A DNA stretch of 64,000 nucleotides from Desulfobacterales bacterium (GTDB lineage Bacteria; Desulfobacterota; Desulfobacteria; Desulfobacterales; JAHEIW01), in NCBI GenBank assembly GCA_030066985.1, contig JASJAN010000005.1:92291-156290 (forward strand), in the 5' to 3' direction. A model generated the notes under the pieces. That model did not search any database. It had not been told where the DNA came from and saw only the letters and a list, made by a program, of their open reading frames with translations. Each line of letters starts with the position of its first letter. Position 1 is the first letter of the stretch. Positions 27,263 through 36,682 of the stretch are shown here, in pieces. The translations under genes and the position numbers were made by a program.

Positions 27263-28252
27263 ATGAAAGTCAAGAAAGAGTATATCATTCTTATCCTGAT
27301 CATCATCGCATTATGCGTCTATCTTTTTACGCGCAGCGGCGATCGCACCCATTATCAGCTACCGACACTCGCTAAACTCGACCCCGGCAATATTACCAAA
27401 ATTGAAATATCAAAAGAAAACGATACGATTATTTTAAAAAAGAAAGACAATCAATGGCACCTTGAGCCTAAAGGATATTTGGCTGACATCAACAAGGTCA
27501 ATAGCATTTTAGCAGTTTTTGAAACCCTTTCCCTGGCTGCCTTGGTGTCGGAATCAAAGGATTACCAGCGCTATGACTTGAATCCGGAAAGACGCCTCAT
27601 TGCTAAAGCCTGGCAGGACGATGCGCTTGTACGAAATTTGGATATCGGCAAAGCCGCCCCTTCATTTCGGCATACCTTTGTCAAACTCGCTGATGACACT
27701 CGCGTTTTTCATGCCAACGACAATTTTCGCAGCAAATTTGATCAGACACTGGACAACCTGCGCGACCGCAGTGTTTTGTCTTTTAAACCCACTGATATTC
27801 AGCTGGTTCACATTACAAAAGAGCAGACAGCGGTCGAATTGGTTCGCAATGAGGTGCCGGTGCAACCGGCGGCATCCCAGCTCGAAAAAACAGACGCATC
27901 CTCACCGGTTGCCGTCAAATTTGAATGGCAGGACCGCAACGGAAAAAGCATCAACGAGCAGAACCTCAGTCGCCTGCTAACCACACTGAGCAGCCTTAAT
28001 TGCACCGGGTATATCGATGATCGCAAAAAGGATTCATTTTCAGAGCCAATCTATATGGTGAGGCTAAATGGAATACAGGAACACCAGCTGGATATTTTTG
28101 CCAAGCTTGAAAATGATGCTGATAACTATCCGGCAGTCTCTTCCGGCAGCGACTACCCGTTTCTGCTTTCCGACAGTCAGATAAAGCAAATTATGAAAGA
28201 CCCTGCAGAGATGCTCAAAAAGGCAGAAGAGGATAAGAAAACATCAGAATAA
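27263..28252 (+). CDS. DUF4340-containing protein
   Basis: A 329-residue protein with one N-terminal helix (about 6-24) and a beta-rich extracytoplasmic domain of the DUF4340 family; recognisable are the LAKLDPGNITKIEISKEN start, WHLEPKGYLADINKVNSIL and LLSDSQIKQIMKDPAEML near the end. DUF4340 genes commonly follow gldF-gldG-type genes, as here (128 bases downstream of the GldG-like gene). The residues after 195 (PVQPAASQLEKTDASS) form a low-complexity linker. No enzymatic motif is visible; an accessory envelope role for the ABC system is inferred from context. Confidence 0.85.
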   Translation: MKVKKEYIILILIIIALCVYLFTRSGDRTHYQLPTLAKLDPGNITKIEISKENDTIILKKKDNQWHLEPKGYLADINKVNSILAVFETLSLAALVSESKDYQRYDLNPERRLIAKAWQDDALVRNLDIGKAAPSFRHTFVKLADDTRVFHANDNFRSKFDQTLDNLRDRSVLSFKPTDIQLVHITKEQTAVELVRNEVPVQPAASQLEKTDASSPVAVKFEWQDRNGKSINEQNLSRLLTTLSSLNCTGYIDDRKKDSFSEPIYMVRLNGIQEHQLDIFAKLENDADNYPAVSSGSDYPFLLSDSQIKQIMKDPAEMLKKAEEDKKTSE

Positions 28253-28263
28253 GCAAAACGACC

Positions 28264-29136
28264 TTAGTCGCCGTCACCTTGTAGCCTGAATGCAACCTTT
28301 AGAGGATTGTGATCCGAGGAAGTGACTTCGACCACCACCGCCTCTTCAAGCGTCAATCCACGATAGTATATACGATCCACCGTGTAGCCGAATACCTTAC
28401 GGGCCGCATCGGTTTTGAAGTTTGCAGGCACAAGCGCCAGACGTCCGGCTTCTGTTTCAATAATCGATATGCGTTCTTCACTCCAGGTGTTAAAATCACC
28501 CGCTACAATCATGGGGCCCTCATGATCGCTCAAAACTTCTGTCATCTGGCGCACCTGTTTACGAAATGCGGTAAGATCCGGCGCAAAATTGATCATATGA
28601 ACATTGGCGATCATCAGAGAGTGATGGCTATGTGCCAGCGGATAGCGCGTGATCAATATGGTTTTAGGAAAACGGATCAGAGGCTCCGCCGCCCTTTGGG
28701 GGCAGATAAAATCAGGTTCACTGTTCGCAGCCGTCAAGACCCCTGTCTTTATATCATGGTATTCAAAGGCCGTCACCAAATGCCAATAATAGGGCTTGCG
28801 ATTCAACCAGGTTTTGAGTTCATCAGTTAGATGAGCCTCTTGAATTAAGAGGATATCTGCATTTTGCGAAAGGCGCTCAAGATCCTTTTCCCAGCCTGCT
28901 CGGTTTTCTTTTTGGATATTCCAGCTCAACAAACGGAAAATAGAGGCCTTGGTGCCCATGCTCCTTACCGGCGTTGACAGCTGAGGAAAGTAGGCAGATT
29001 CAGGCTGACACAGGTCTTCAGCGGGTATCAGATCGAATTTGTGCGGCTGGTTTTCCACCGTCAGGTTATCCGGTATACTCACGCAGCCGGAAACGGATAG
29101 GTAAAGAGCAAAAAAAAGAACAACCAAGTGTTTCAT
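28264..29136 (-). CDS. Endonuclease/exonuclease/phosphatase-family lipoprotein
   Basis: A lipoprotein signal with lipobox VSGC (Cys18) followed by an EEP fold of about 240 residues. The catalytic motifs are in order: LLSWNIQKE (metal/phosphate site), LLIQEAH with the metal-binding Glu, VAGDFNTWSEE (Asp-Asn), and SSDHNPLKV with the catalytic Asp-His. Family members cleave phosphodiesters in nucleic acids, sphingomyelin or phosphoinositides; the lipoprotein form suggests the outer membrane or surface and so perhaps a phospholipase or extracellular nuclease. It lies 281 bases downstream of another lipoprotein with phospholipase-D motifs. Confidence 0.87.
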   Translation of the reverse strand: MKHLVVLFFALYLSVSGCVSIPDNLTVENQPHKFDLIPAEDLCQPESAYFPQLSTPVRSMGTKASIFRLLSWNIQKENRAGWEKDLERLSQNADILLIQEAHLTDELKTWLNRKPYYWHLVTAFEYHDIKTGVLTAANSEPDFICPQRAAEPLIRFPKTILITRYPLAHSHHSLMIANVHMINFAPDLTAFRKQVRQMTEVLSDHEGPMIVAGDFNTWSEERISIIETEAGRLALVPANFKTDAARKVFGYTVDRIYYRGLTLEEAVVVEVTSSDHNPLKVAFRLQGDGD

Positions 29137-29176
29137 TCACTAGCATTCCACTTAAGATTTTTGGGTCGGATCAATG

Positions 29177-29420
29177 ATTTTCATGCAAAAACCAGGTAGA
29201 CGCAAATTTTGCACGAGTCGGAAACTTTCATATGCAAGGCATTTAAGGACGAGGCTAGCCGCCTCAGGCGGATGCCTCGTCCTTAATAATCCGCCTGAGG
29301 CGGACCGATGGAAGCCTGCGACGCGCCCACCGGGTGAAAATAGATGAGAAATAAAAAAGATACCAATCAATTTTAGCATAATGAAAAATTCTCATCTATT
29401 TTCATGCAAATCCCAGGTTA
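29177..29420. repeat. Nested repeats in the gap between two lipoprotein genes
   Basis: From outside inward: a direct repeat ATTTTCATGCAAA..CCAGGT (29177-29199 and 29398-29420, about two mismatches); a 13-bp perfect inverted repeat TTAAGGACGAGGC (29243-29255 with 29274-29286) that encloses the palindrome CCGCCTCAGGCGG (29259-29271); a second copy of that palindrome at 29290-29304; and a 16-bp perfect inverted repeat TGAAAATAGATGAGAA (about 29335-29350 with 29389-29404). Confidence 0.8.
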
Positions 29421-31022
29421 TAGCTGGTCATCAAGATCAAATAACCCAAAAAACCAGGCCTGAATACGCTGCCAAGAATTACGTGCCGGCTCCCTGCGAA
29501 GGATCGTGTCCCCCGCTTTCCAGTACAGACGGCCTTTCTCATCGAGCAGAACCTGCCAGGAATTTTCCGGCTTCAATTCTTCTTCGAATTCCAAAGCAAT
29601 GGCTTCGGCCAGCTTTGTGCTATCGATGATAATACCCATTTCGGTATTAATATAAATGGAACGCGGGTCCAGATTCAGTGACCCCACAAAAGAGACCTGG
29701 CGATCGATGACCATGTATTTGGCATGCAGACCGAATGCTCTTGATTTCACCGGAGGCGTGTCAAACTTTCCTCTGGCAGAGGCATCATGCCGCATTTCAA
29801 AAAGCTCAACGCCCATTTCGATCACATTTTTGCGGTGTTTTTTGTACCCGCTGTGAACGATGGGATGATTGGTCGAACCCAGTGAATTGGTGAGCACTAC
29901 AACGCGAACACCTTTTGATATCAAAATCGGCACATCATTATAAAAATCTTCATGGGGAATAAAATAAGGCGTTGAGATCAACAACTCATGTTTGGCGTTG
30001 ACCGTCAGCTCTCCTAAGGTTTCGATCAACTGCATCGGTGGTATTTTTTCACCGACCAATGGTTCGTCATATATAACGCTGGCCGTGCCGCCTTTCATTC
30101 TCTGTTCCAGCCTGGCCAGCAGCGTTTTTGTGTCAGGATTATTTTGCTGAAATTCAACCAGCTTCCACTCCTTTTTATCCAGCTCCTCCTGCAATTCTTC
30201 GCGCAGTTGCGGTAAAAGTTCTCGGTTCTTATAATTCTGTAGCAGAGCCTCACCCGGATAGGCCCACTGGTTGTTCCAGTAAATATCGAAAGAGTGGGAT
30301 ACTTTTTGGGCAACCGCTCCAAAGGCCACAACATCGAAATCCGTAAAATTTTGTTTTGGGTTTAGACCAAAATATTCGTTGCCAATATTGCGGCCGCCCA
30401 CTAAGGCAAAGCGATTGTCGGCCACAATCAGTTTGTTGTGCATGCGATGATTCAGTTGCTGGATATTTCCCAGGTATTCCAACACAAACAGCAGCATTGA
30501 GGAGGTGCGCTGTTGCATTGGATTAAAAAGGCGGATTTCAATATTGGGATGTTGACTGAGCGCGGCCACAGACTTGTCGGCGCCGATGATATAAATATCG
30601 TCCACCAGTATGCGCACCCGCACGCCGCGGTCTGCCGCTTTGACCACCCGATCCAGAAGCAGGTCGCCGCTGGCATCGGCTTTCCAGATAAAATACTGCA
30701 TATCCAGGGTTTCTTCGGCCATATCCGCCAACAACAATCGCCAGTGCATGGCATCATCATTGCGGAACAATTTAAAAAATCCCGAGCGACCCTGATCCAC
30801 ATCCTCTACCCATTCACGGGTCATAACCGCCAGACGATTATCGGGAGGCGGGTCATACGCGTATGAGGGTGTTTTGCCTTCAGGTGTTGGCAAAGTAGCA
30901 CAGGCCGCCAAGATCAATAGGGTCAGAACCAGCCAGATAGGTTTAAAAGACTTAACGAAGCCTACCATTATTCGATGACCTGCTAAATCATATGCGGTTA
31001 AATAAGATTTAGATCTAACCAT
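29418..31022 (-). CDS. Phospholipase-D-family lipoprotein (cardiolipin synthase C-like)
   Basis: Two complete HKD motifs: MHNKLIVADNRFALVGGRN in the first half and LHAKYMVIDRQVSFVGSLNLDPRS in the second, the second with the trailing NLDPRS typical of ClsC-type synthases. The N-terminus has a hydrophobic stretch ending in lipobox LAAC (Cys42). The enzyme should transfer or hydrolyse phosphatidyl groups, e.g. cardiolipin synthesis from two phospholipids. I take the ATG at 31022, with AGGAG 10 bases upstream, although an internal ATG at 30968 would give a shorter signal sequence. 534 residues. ClsC alone is about 470, so there is extra sequence, mostly between the motifs. Confidence 0.9.
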   Translation of the reverse strand: MVRSKSYLTAYDLAGHRIMVGFVKSFKPIWLVLTLLILAACATLPTPEGKTPSYAYDPPPDNRLAVMTREWVEDVDQGRSGFFKLFRNDDAMHWRLLLADMAEETLDMQYFIWKADASGDLLLDRVVKAADRGVRVRILVDDIYIIGADKSVAALSQHPNIEIRLFNPMQQRTSSMLLFVLEYLGNIQQLNHRMHNKLIVADNRFALVGGRNIGNEYFGLNPKQNFTDFDVVAFGAVAQKVSHSFDIYWNNQWAYPGEALLQNYKNRELLPQLREELQEELDKKEWKLVEFQQNNPDTKTLLARLEQRMKGGTASVIYDEPLVGEKIPPMQLIETLGELTVNAKHELLISTPYFIPHEDFYNDVPILISKGVRVVVLTNSLGSTNHPIVHSGYKKHRKNVIEMGVELFEMRHDASARGKFDTPPVKSRAFGLHAKYMVIDRQVSFVGSLNLDPRSIYINTEMGIIIDSTKLAEAIALEFEEELKPENSWQVLLDEKGRLYWKAGDTILRREPARNSWQRIQAWFFGLFDLDDQL

Positions 31023-31216
31023 TTAAAATGATCTCCTAATGCAGTTTAGGATTGTTTAGCCGAATCGGTCAGTGGAATGAAATGAAAAGGTAACTGGCTT
31101 ATAAACACTCAGATGTTGTCTGAGGGCTTCCGCAAATTGCGGGATGTCGCATCTCATCCTATTACACTAAGGTGCTCAAAAGGCCGACGAAAAAACACCA
31201 CAATTATAATAAAAAG

Positions 31217-31363
31217 TAAACTGAGTTCGAAATTCTCAGCTTTTGTTCGAGACCAAGGCGCAAGCCGGCTCAAAAGTGGAGCGTACACGATAGTACGTGA
31301 GCATTTTGAGCCGGCTTGTAACACAGGTATCGGGCAAAAGATGGGGATTTGGGACTCAGTTTT
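31217..31363. repeat. Nested long-hairpin element, copy 2
   Basis: Outer arms (about 31217-31254 and 31327-31363) pair over almost 37 positions with mismatches and G-U pairs; middle arms CAAGCCGGCTCAAAA and TTTTGAGCCGGCTTG pair perfectly over 15 bp; the apex GCGTACACGATAGTACGTG is that of copy 1. On the minus strand it starts at the livF stop codon, as copy 1 does at the HIT stop codon. The rest of the 339-base gap (31023-31361) holds nothing else I can support. Confidence 0.9.
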
Positions 31364-32075
31364 AGCCGCCGAGATAGGCCTTTTTTACCTCCGGATCCTC
31401 CAGCAACTGCTCTGAAGAGCCCTCCAAAACCAGATTGCCGTTTTCCAGCACGTAGCCGCGCTGCGCAAATTGCAGGGCCAGACGAGCATTTTGCTCGACC
31501 AGCAATATGGTGGTGCCCTCCTTATTAATCTCCTTGAGGGCATCAAACATGCTCATCATCAACAGCGGTGCCAAACCCATGGAGGGCTCATCCAGCAGCA
31601 TGACCTTGCGACCGCTCATATAGGCTCGACCGACCGCCAGCATTTGCTGCTCACCACCACTAAGCGTGCCGGCTTTTTGTACCTGCCGTTCATCCAGACG
31701 CGGAAAAATGGAAAAGACCCGCTCAATGTCTTTGTTGATCTGGTCATTGTCTCTGCGGGCAAAGCAGGCCAGTTTTAAATTTTCCATCACCGTTAAATTA
31801 TCGAACAGACGCCGCCCCTCGGGGACATGCGAAATACCCAGTTGGCTGACCACTTTATCGGCAGCGTAATCAAGCAAGTCCTTTCCCTGAAAGGTCATAC
31901 GGGAACCCTCATCAGCAGGAACCATGCGCGAAATGGCTTTAAGTGTGGTGCTTTTACCGGCACCATTGGCGCCAATAATACAAACAATTTCGCCTTCTTC
32001 AATTTCAAAATTCAGCCCGTGCAGGGCTTTAATATTGCCATAGGAAACGCGCAACCCTTCAATGGATAACAACAT
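31362..32075 (-). CDS. livF: Branched-chain amino acid ABC transporter ATPase LivF
   Basis: A 237-residue nucleotide-binding subunit: Walker A GANGAGKSTTLKAI, Q-loop, signature LSGGEQQMLAVGRAY, Walker B VMLLDEPSMGLAPLL and H-loop LLVEQNA. The GLAP signature after the Walker B is diagnostic for LivF. Its ATG overlaps the livG stop (TAATG), so it is translationally coupled to livG. Last gene of the livKHMGF set. Confidence 0.95.
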   Translation of the reverse strand: MLLSIEGLRVSYGNIKALHGLNFEIEEGEIVCIIGANGAGKSTTLKAISRMVPADEGSRMTFQGKDLLDYAADKVVSQLGISHVPEGRRLFDNLTVMENLKLACFARRDNDQINKDIERVFSIFPRLDERQVQKAGTLSGGEQQMLAVGRAYMSGRKVMLLDEPSMGLAPLLMMSMFDALKEINKEGTTILLVEQNARLALQFAQRGYVLENGNLVLEGSSEQLLEDPEVKKAYLGG

Positions 32076-32845
32076 TACTCTACGATCTCCTTGCCCAGAT
32101 AAGCTTCGATAACCTTGGGATTGTTTTGAATTTCCTCCGGTGTGCCCTCCGCTATCACTTCCCCAAAAACCAGGGTCTGGATCCGTTCACACAGTTCCAT
32201 AACCACCTTCATGCGATGTTCAATCAGAAAAATGGCTGGTTTGAATTTTTCTTTGATCTGGCGAATGATGTCCATCATTTGAACCAGTTCTTCCGGGTTC
32301 ATACCGGCGGTGGGCTCATCCAGAAACAGCACTTTGGGCTCCGTGGCCATTGCCCGGGCCATCTCGACCCGCCGCTGCGCACCATAGGGCAGATTCGGTA
32401 CCCACTGGTCGGCAAATTGATCGACACCAAACAGCTTTAAGAGGCTATAGGCCTTTTCTTCGCTTTCGGCTTCTTCACGGTTGCGACGGGGCGTTCCGAA
32501 AAATGCGCCGATGAGACCGTAGCTAAGTTTGGAATAGCGGGCCATTTTGACATGCTCTAAAACGGTCATATGCCGCCATAGCAGCATGTTTTGAAAGGTG
32601 CGGCCGATGCCCAGCGCTGCAATGTCGTGAGGCGTGCGACCGTTTAATTTGTGATCTTCCAGAAAAACATTGCCTTCAGTGGGATTGTAGATACCGGTAA
32701 TCAGGTTGAAAATCGTTGTTTTACCCGCTCCGTTAGGTCCAATGAGCCCCCGAACCTCACCAGGTTTGATCTCCAAATCATAATTGTGTACTGCCCGCAG
32801 GCCACCGAAAAAATGGGTCATATTTTCAACCCTTAACATAGACAT
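32075..32845 (-). CDS. livG: Branched-chain amino acid ABC transporter ATPase LivG
   Basis: The second nucleotide-binding subunit, 256 residues: Walker A GPNGAGKTTIFNLI, the GIGRTFQNM Q-loop region typical of LivG, signature LPYGAQRRVEMARAM, Walker B VLFLDEPTAGMNPEE and IEHRMKVVMEL. The extra ALGIGRTFQN block and the C-terminal GTPEEIQNNPKVIEAYLGKE identify it as LivG rather than LivF. It is preceded by a 169-base gap filled with repeats and overlaps livF at its end. Confidence 0.95.
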   Translation of the reverse strand: MSMLRVENMTHFFGGLRAVHNYDLEIKPGEVRGLIGPNGAGKTTIFNLITGIYNPTEGNVFLEDHKLNGRTPHDIAALGIGRTFQNMLLWRHMTVLEHVKMARYSKLSYGLIGAFFGTPRRNREEAESEEKAYSLLKLFGVDQFADQWVPNLPYGAQRRVEMARAMATEPKVLFLDEPTAGMNPEELVQMMDIIRQIKEKFKPAIFLIEHRMKVVMELCERIQTLVFGEVIAEGTPEEIQNNPKVIEAYLGKEIVE

Positions 32846-32880
32846 GCGCTACCTCTTCTTTTCCCCATTGGTTAAAACCC

Positions 32881-33005
32881 AATGGGGAGTTATTCGTTAT
32901 TTGTTATTCGTTAATCGTCTGTGAGGAATAAAACCAAAAATCCATTCCATCAATATCAAGACCCAATAACAAATAACCAATGACAAATAACGCCTGATTG
33001 AGTGT
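32881..33005. repeat. Intergenic inverted array of GTTATT-type words between livM and livG
   Basis: Left part (about 32887-32920) reads AGTTATTC, GTTATTT, GTTATTC, GTTAATC words; the right part (about 32955-32990) carries the complement ATAACAAATAACCAATGACAAATAAC. The repeat interrupts an operon whose other junctions are shorter. Same words as the folD-argC gap. Confidence 0.75.
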
Positions 33006-33014
33006 TTGGCTCAA

Positions 33015-34313
33015 TTAGGATTTTCTGTCTTTTGGTTGTACCAACTTGCGGGCATCGAATTCCTTGAAGGCAATCAGTCCCGTCGGTCGGAAGATCATCA
33101 CCAGTATCAGCAGCAAGGGGATAATGATCCATTTGAAAATTTCCAGCGGCCGCAGGGCCTCGCCCAATAAGCTGATGCTGGTGGCGCCCACAATGGCACC
33201 GTATACCGAGTTTAAACCCCCAAAATAAACCATGGCCAATACTTCGGCCAGCTTTTGAATACCAAACGTGCTGGGATTGACATAGCGCAGCACATGCGCA
33301 AACAAGCCGCCGGCAACACCCGCCCAGAAAGCGGCAAATAAAAAAGCGACAAATTTGGTGCGCCGCGTATTTACTGTCATGGCATCAGCCGCCATCTCGT
33401 TATCGCGTACGGCGTTAAGCGCTTTTCCCAGCGTAGAGCGCACAAAGTTATTGATCACCCAGATGCAAATCACGGTGGTCAAAAATACCACTGGCAAATT
33501 GGCCCAGTCCGGCTGACTGCCCAAACCGCGGGGCCCGCCAACCACCTCCAGGTTTTCAATCAAGCTCTTTACGATAAACAAAAAGGCCAGTGAAATAATC
33601 GCCAGATAATCACCCCGGGTACGAAATGACGGTATGGCCACAACCATAGCACCAATAGATGCCGCCACCCCGCCCAAAAACAGCGCAACCGGGAAAAAGA
33701 AAGGTCCGATGGCTGCCGGCAGCACAGCTGCGCCGAAGATTTTATCATTTACAAAAAGTGAGACAGTAAAAACGGAAGTTGCATAGGCGCCCAGGGCCAT
33801 AAATCCGGGATGCGAGCAGGAAAATTCGCCCATGTAGCCGTTAATCACATTCAGACTCAAGGTAACCATGACCGCAATGAGGGTCAGTTTGACCACCAGG
33901 ACGCGATAATCACTCATTCCCGACCACAGGTGCAGTATCAGATAAAGTAACGCCAGGTGGACTAAAATGGAAAAAACGGTCGAAAAATCCGCCAGAATAG
34001 CGCTCAGCCGGTTCACGGCGGCTGCGCCAAAGCGTACGATCAGGCCGATGGGTAAGAGATAAATCAGCGAAAGGTACAAGGCCGCTCCGGGAATCAACAG
34101 CGGTTTTTTGAGCATGATAACAAAGCCGAACAAAACCGGTGCCTTGGGCAGCCCCAGCCCCCTGGCCAAAGGTGTGCCGATCGCCATTTCCAGGCCAACT
34201 GCAATCAGAGCCCCGATCAGCCAACCCAGCAGCGGGACCTGCGACACCCAGGCGCGTATATTCAGCTTTGACCATAACGATGGCAATGACAATTTTGCGC
34301 TCGTTCCTTCCAT
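33015..34313 (-). CDS. livM: Branched-chain amino acid ABC transporter permease LivM
   Basis: A 432-residue membrane protein. The LivM core (about 130-420) has LSLNVINGYMGEFSCSHPGFMALGAYA, the conserved glycine-rich permease motif GDYLAIISLAF and RDNEMAADAMTVN, the coupling segment. The first 125 residues are an extra hydrophobic part resembling the N-terminal extension seen in LivM of some proteobacteria. C-terminus IFRPTGLIAFKEFDARKLV is typical. Between livH (66 bases) and livG in the operon. Confidence 0.93.
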   Translation of the reverse strand: MEGTSAKLSLPSLWSKLNIRAWVSQVPLLGWLIGALIAVGLEMAIGTPLARGLGLPKAPVLFGFVIMLKKPLLIPGAALYLSLIYLLPIGLIVRFGAAAVNRLSAILADFSTVFSILVHLALLYLILHLWSGMSDYRVLVVKLTLIAVMVTLSLNVINGYMGEFSCSHPGFMALGAYATSVFTVSLFVNDKIFGAAVLPAAIGPFFFPVALFLGGVAASIGAMVVAIPSFRTRGDYLAIISLAFLFIVKSLIENLEVVGGPRGLGSQPDWANLPVVFLTTVICIWVINNFVRSTLGKALNAVRDNEMAADAMTVNTRRTKFVAFLFAAFWAGVAGGLFAHVLRYVNPSTFGIQKLAEVLAMVYFGGLNSVYGAIVGATSISLLGEALRPLEIFKWIIIPLLLILVMIFRPTGLIAFKEFDARKLVQPKDRKS

Positions 34314-34379
34314 ATCAAATCCTTGTTTCTTATGACATTTAACTGATGAAACTGCTGCGGCAAAGCTCGGGCCGAGCTA

Positions 34380-35306
34380 TTACAGCCTCAGCCGTGCACT
34401 GTAAGCTTCCCCAAAAAATCCATGGGGCCTGAAAACCAGGATCAGTAAAACAATCGAATAGGCAATCAGATCGCGAAAGGTTGAGGGTACAAATGGTATC
34501 ATGGGTACAAAAATTTCAATAAAGCCGAGCAAAAACCCGGCCAGAGTGGCCCCAATAATCGATCCCCTGCCCCCCAGAATTGCCGCGACAAACGCTTTCC
34601 AACCGATCAGGATCCCCATATACGGATCCAGTACCGGATAGGCCACACCGAAAAGAATACCGGCGGCTGCGGCCAGAGCTGACCCAATGGCAAAGGTCAT
34701 GGCCGCAATCTTGTTTATTGACACACCCATTAGCGGCACGACCACATAATCAAACGCCATAGCGCGCATGGCCATCCCGTACCGTGTGTGACGGATGAAC
34801 TGGTGCAGCGCGGTGGCCAATGCCAGAGAGACCACCACGATCATGATCTTTTTATTGGTGACAAAAACACCGCCCAGATCATAAGTGACGGTGTTTATCA
34901 GGGACGGAAAACTGACGCGTTGGGCACCCAGCAGAATCAGGTTGCCGGTCTCCAGGATGATGCCGATCATCAATCCGGTGATAGCTGCCGATGCCCGCGG
35001 CGCATCGCGCAAAGGGCGATAGCCGATGCGTTCAACGATCATACCCACAAACGAGGTTAAGAACATGGAGAAAAGAATGGTTAATACCAGGATCAGCCAG
35101 CTGGGCAGCGCAAAGGCCCCCATGGCGGTGAGGGCAAGCATGGCTGAAGCCACCCCGAACCCGATATAGGCGCCGACCATAAAAATATCGCCATGGGCGA
35201 AGTTAAACAGCATCAGAATACTGTACACCATCGAATAGCCCAGGGCGATCAGCGCATAAAAGCTTCCCCACTGCAATGCATTGATCAGGTTTTGCAACAG
35301 TACCAT
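34380..35306 (-). CDS. livH: Branched-chain amino acid ABC transporter permease LivH
   Basis: A 308-residue membrane protein starting LLQNLINALQWGSFYALIALGYSMVY, the classic LivH N-terminus, followed by LFNFAHGDIFMVGAYIGF, the conserved RAMAFDYVVVPLMGVSINKI coupling segment, and a C-terminal ILVFRPHGFFGE. It pairs with LivM to form the channel. The gap of about 197 bases to livK upstream is filled by TTCAGGTTC-type repeats. Confidence 0.95.
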   Translation of the reverse strand: MVLLQNLINALQWGSFYALIALGYSMVYSILMLFNFAHGDIFMVGAYIGFGVASAMLALTAMGAFALPSWLILVLTILFSMFLTSFVGMIVERIGYRPLRDAPRASAAITGLMIGIILETGNLILLGAQRVSFPSLINTVTYDLGGVFVTNKKIMIVVVSLALATALHQFIRHTRYGMAMRAMAFDYVVVPLMGVSINKIAAMTFAIGSALAAAAGILFGVAYPVLDPYMGILIGWKAFVAAILGGRGSIIGATLAGFLLGFIEIFVPMIPFVPSTFRDLIAYSIVLLILVFRPHGFFGEAYSARLRL

Positions 35307-35374
35307 CTACCACTCCTCGTTCTTCTAAAAAGGCGGGCTCAGGGCGCAAGGCCCTGGCCCGTCTTTTGTTACTA

Positions 35375-35495
35375 CAGGTTCCCAGGTTCAAAGTTCACCG
35401 TTCAGGGTTAACTCCCTTTGGGATGCTTTTGGTATACATAACCCTCAGGTCTTTTTAAACTCTGAACCTTTGAATCCCTGAACCTTGAACGTTTA
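35375..35495. repeat. Intergenic inverted array of GGTTCAA/GTTCAGG-type words between livK and livH
   Basis: Left part (about 35376-35409) reads AGGTTCCC, AGGTTCAAAG, TTCACCG, TTCAGGG; the right part (about 35458-35490) carries the complements (CTCTGAACC, TTTGAATCCCTGAACCTTGAAC). A different word set from the other gaps, with the same architecture. Confidence 0.7.
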
Positions 35496-35503
35496 TCTAT
35501 ATT

Positions 35504-36682
35504 TTATGGGCACACCGATTTGTAGAACTCGAATTCACCGGCATCGCTGATGCGAACGACCACGGCACATTTAACCGGATCGCCTTCTTCGGTGAATGTC
35601 ATCTGGCCGGTAATGCCGTCAAAATCTTTAATTTTGGCCAGTTGTTCGCGAACCGCCGCACGGTCTTTTTTGATGTCGCCGGTCAACCCACCGGTATTTT
35701 GAATCGCCTGTTGCAGTAGACGGATGCTGTCCCAGGTCAACGCACCGACATCATCGGGCACGTAACCATGTTTTTTATTGTATCGATCGATAAATTCTTT
35801 GGTGGCACCCGTGGCACCGGCAGCCGCATAGTGAGTGCTGAAAAACAGTCCGTAGCAGTCTTTGCCGCAAAGCTTGACGGTCTCGGCCGAACCCCAGCTG
35901 TCACTACCGACAATGGGCTTATCCCAGCCCAGTTGATGGGCCTGTTGAACGATCAGAGCGACTTCGTTGTAGTACTGGGGCGTAAACAGCACTTCTGCGT
36001 CCGAATTGATGATCTTGGTCAGCTGTGAACTGAAGTCGGTGTCCTTGGTTGTAAAGCTTTCGAAGGCCACCACCGATCCAGGACCGTTATTTTTCTCCCA
36101 GGCTTCTTTGAAAAATTCAGCCAACCCTTTGGGGTAGTCGCTGGCGACATCATAGAGCACTGCCGCCTTTTTAAACCCGAATTCGTCGCGGATAAAATTG
36201 GCTGCCACCGGTCCCTGAAACGGATCCAGAAAACAGCCGCGAAATACGTACGGACGTTCTTTGGTCGTATCGGGGTTGGTCGACCACGGGCTGATCATCG
36301 GCGTGCCGAGTTCATTGGCTTTGCCGCCGGCCGGTACGGCCTGTTTGGATGATTGCGGTCCGACTATTGCCAGGACTTCATCTTCCGTGATCAGCTTGGT
36401 GGCAACTTTAACAGCTGACTCCGCTTTGGATTCATTGTCTTCTATGACCAGTTCCACTTTGTATTTTTTATCGCCGACTTGAAGTCCCCCGGCAGCGTTG
36501 ACGTCTTCCAGCCACATTTCGGCCGCAAACTTGCTTCCCTCGCCCACTTTGGGAATGTCACCGGTAATAGGGGCATTGACACCGATCTTGATGGTTTCCG
36601 GTCCTTTCGGTCCGCAGGCATAAAATGTCACAGCCACTGCGATACAGAAAATAATCCCGGCTAATAGAAATCCTTTTTTCAT
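35504..36682 (-). CDS. livK: Branched-chain amino acid ABC transporter substrate-binding lipoprotein LivK
   Basis: A periplasmic-binding-protein fold of type I: N-terminal lipoprotein signal with lipobox FYAC, then ETIKIGVNAPITGDIPKVGEGSKFAAEMWLEDVNAAGG, the standard start of Leu/Ile/Val-binding proteins, IVGPQSSKQAVPAGGKANELGTPMISPWSTNPDTT, and KKAAVLYDVASDYPKGLAEFF. I choose the ATG at 36682 with AAGGAGG 6 bases upstream; an ATG six codons earlier lacks it. 392 residues. It leads the liv operon and is divergent from the Lrp/AsnC regulator. Confidence 0.95.
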   Translation of the reverse strand: MKKGFLLAGIIFCIAVAVTFYACGPKGPETIKIGVNAPITGDIPKVGEGSKFAAEMWLEDVNAAGGLQVGDKKYKVELVIEDNESKAESAVKVATKLITEDEVLAIVGPQSSKQAVPAGGKANELGTPMISPWSTNPDTTKERPYVFRGCFLDPFQGPVAANFIRDEFGFKKAAVLYDVASDYPKGLAEFFKEAWEKNNGPGSVVAFESFTTKDTDFSSQLTKIINSDAEVLFTPQYYNEVALIVQQAHQLGWDKPIVGSDSWGSAETVKLCGKDCYGLFFSTHYAAAGATGATKEFIDRYNKKHGYVPDDVGALTWDSIRLLQQAIQNTGGLTGDIKKDRAAVREQLAKIKDFDGITGQMTFTEEGDPVKCAVVVRISDAGEFEFYKSVCP

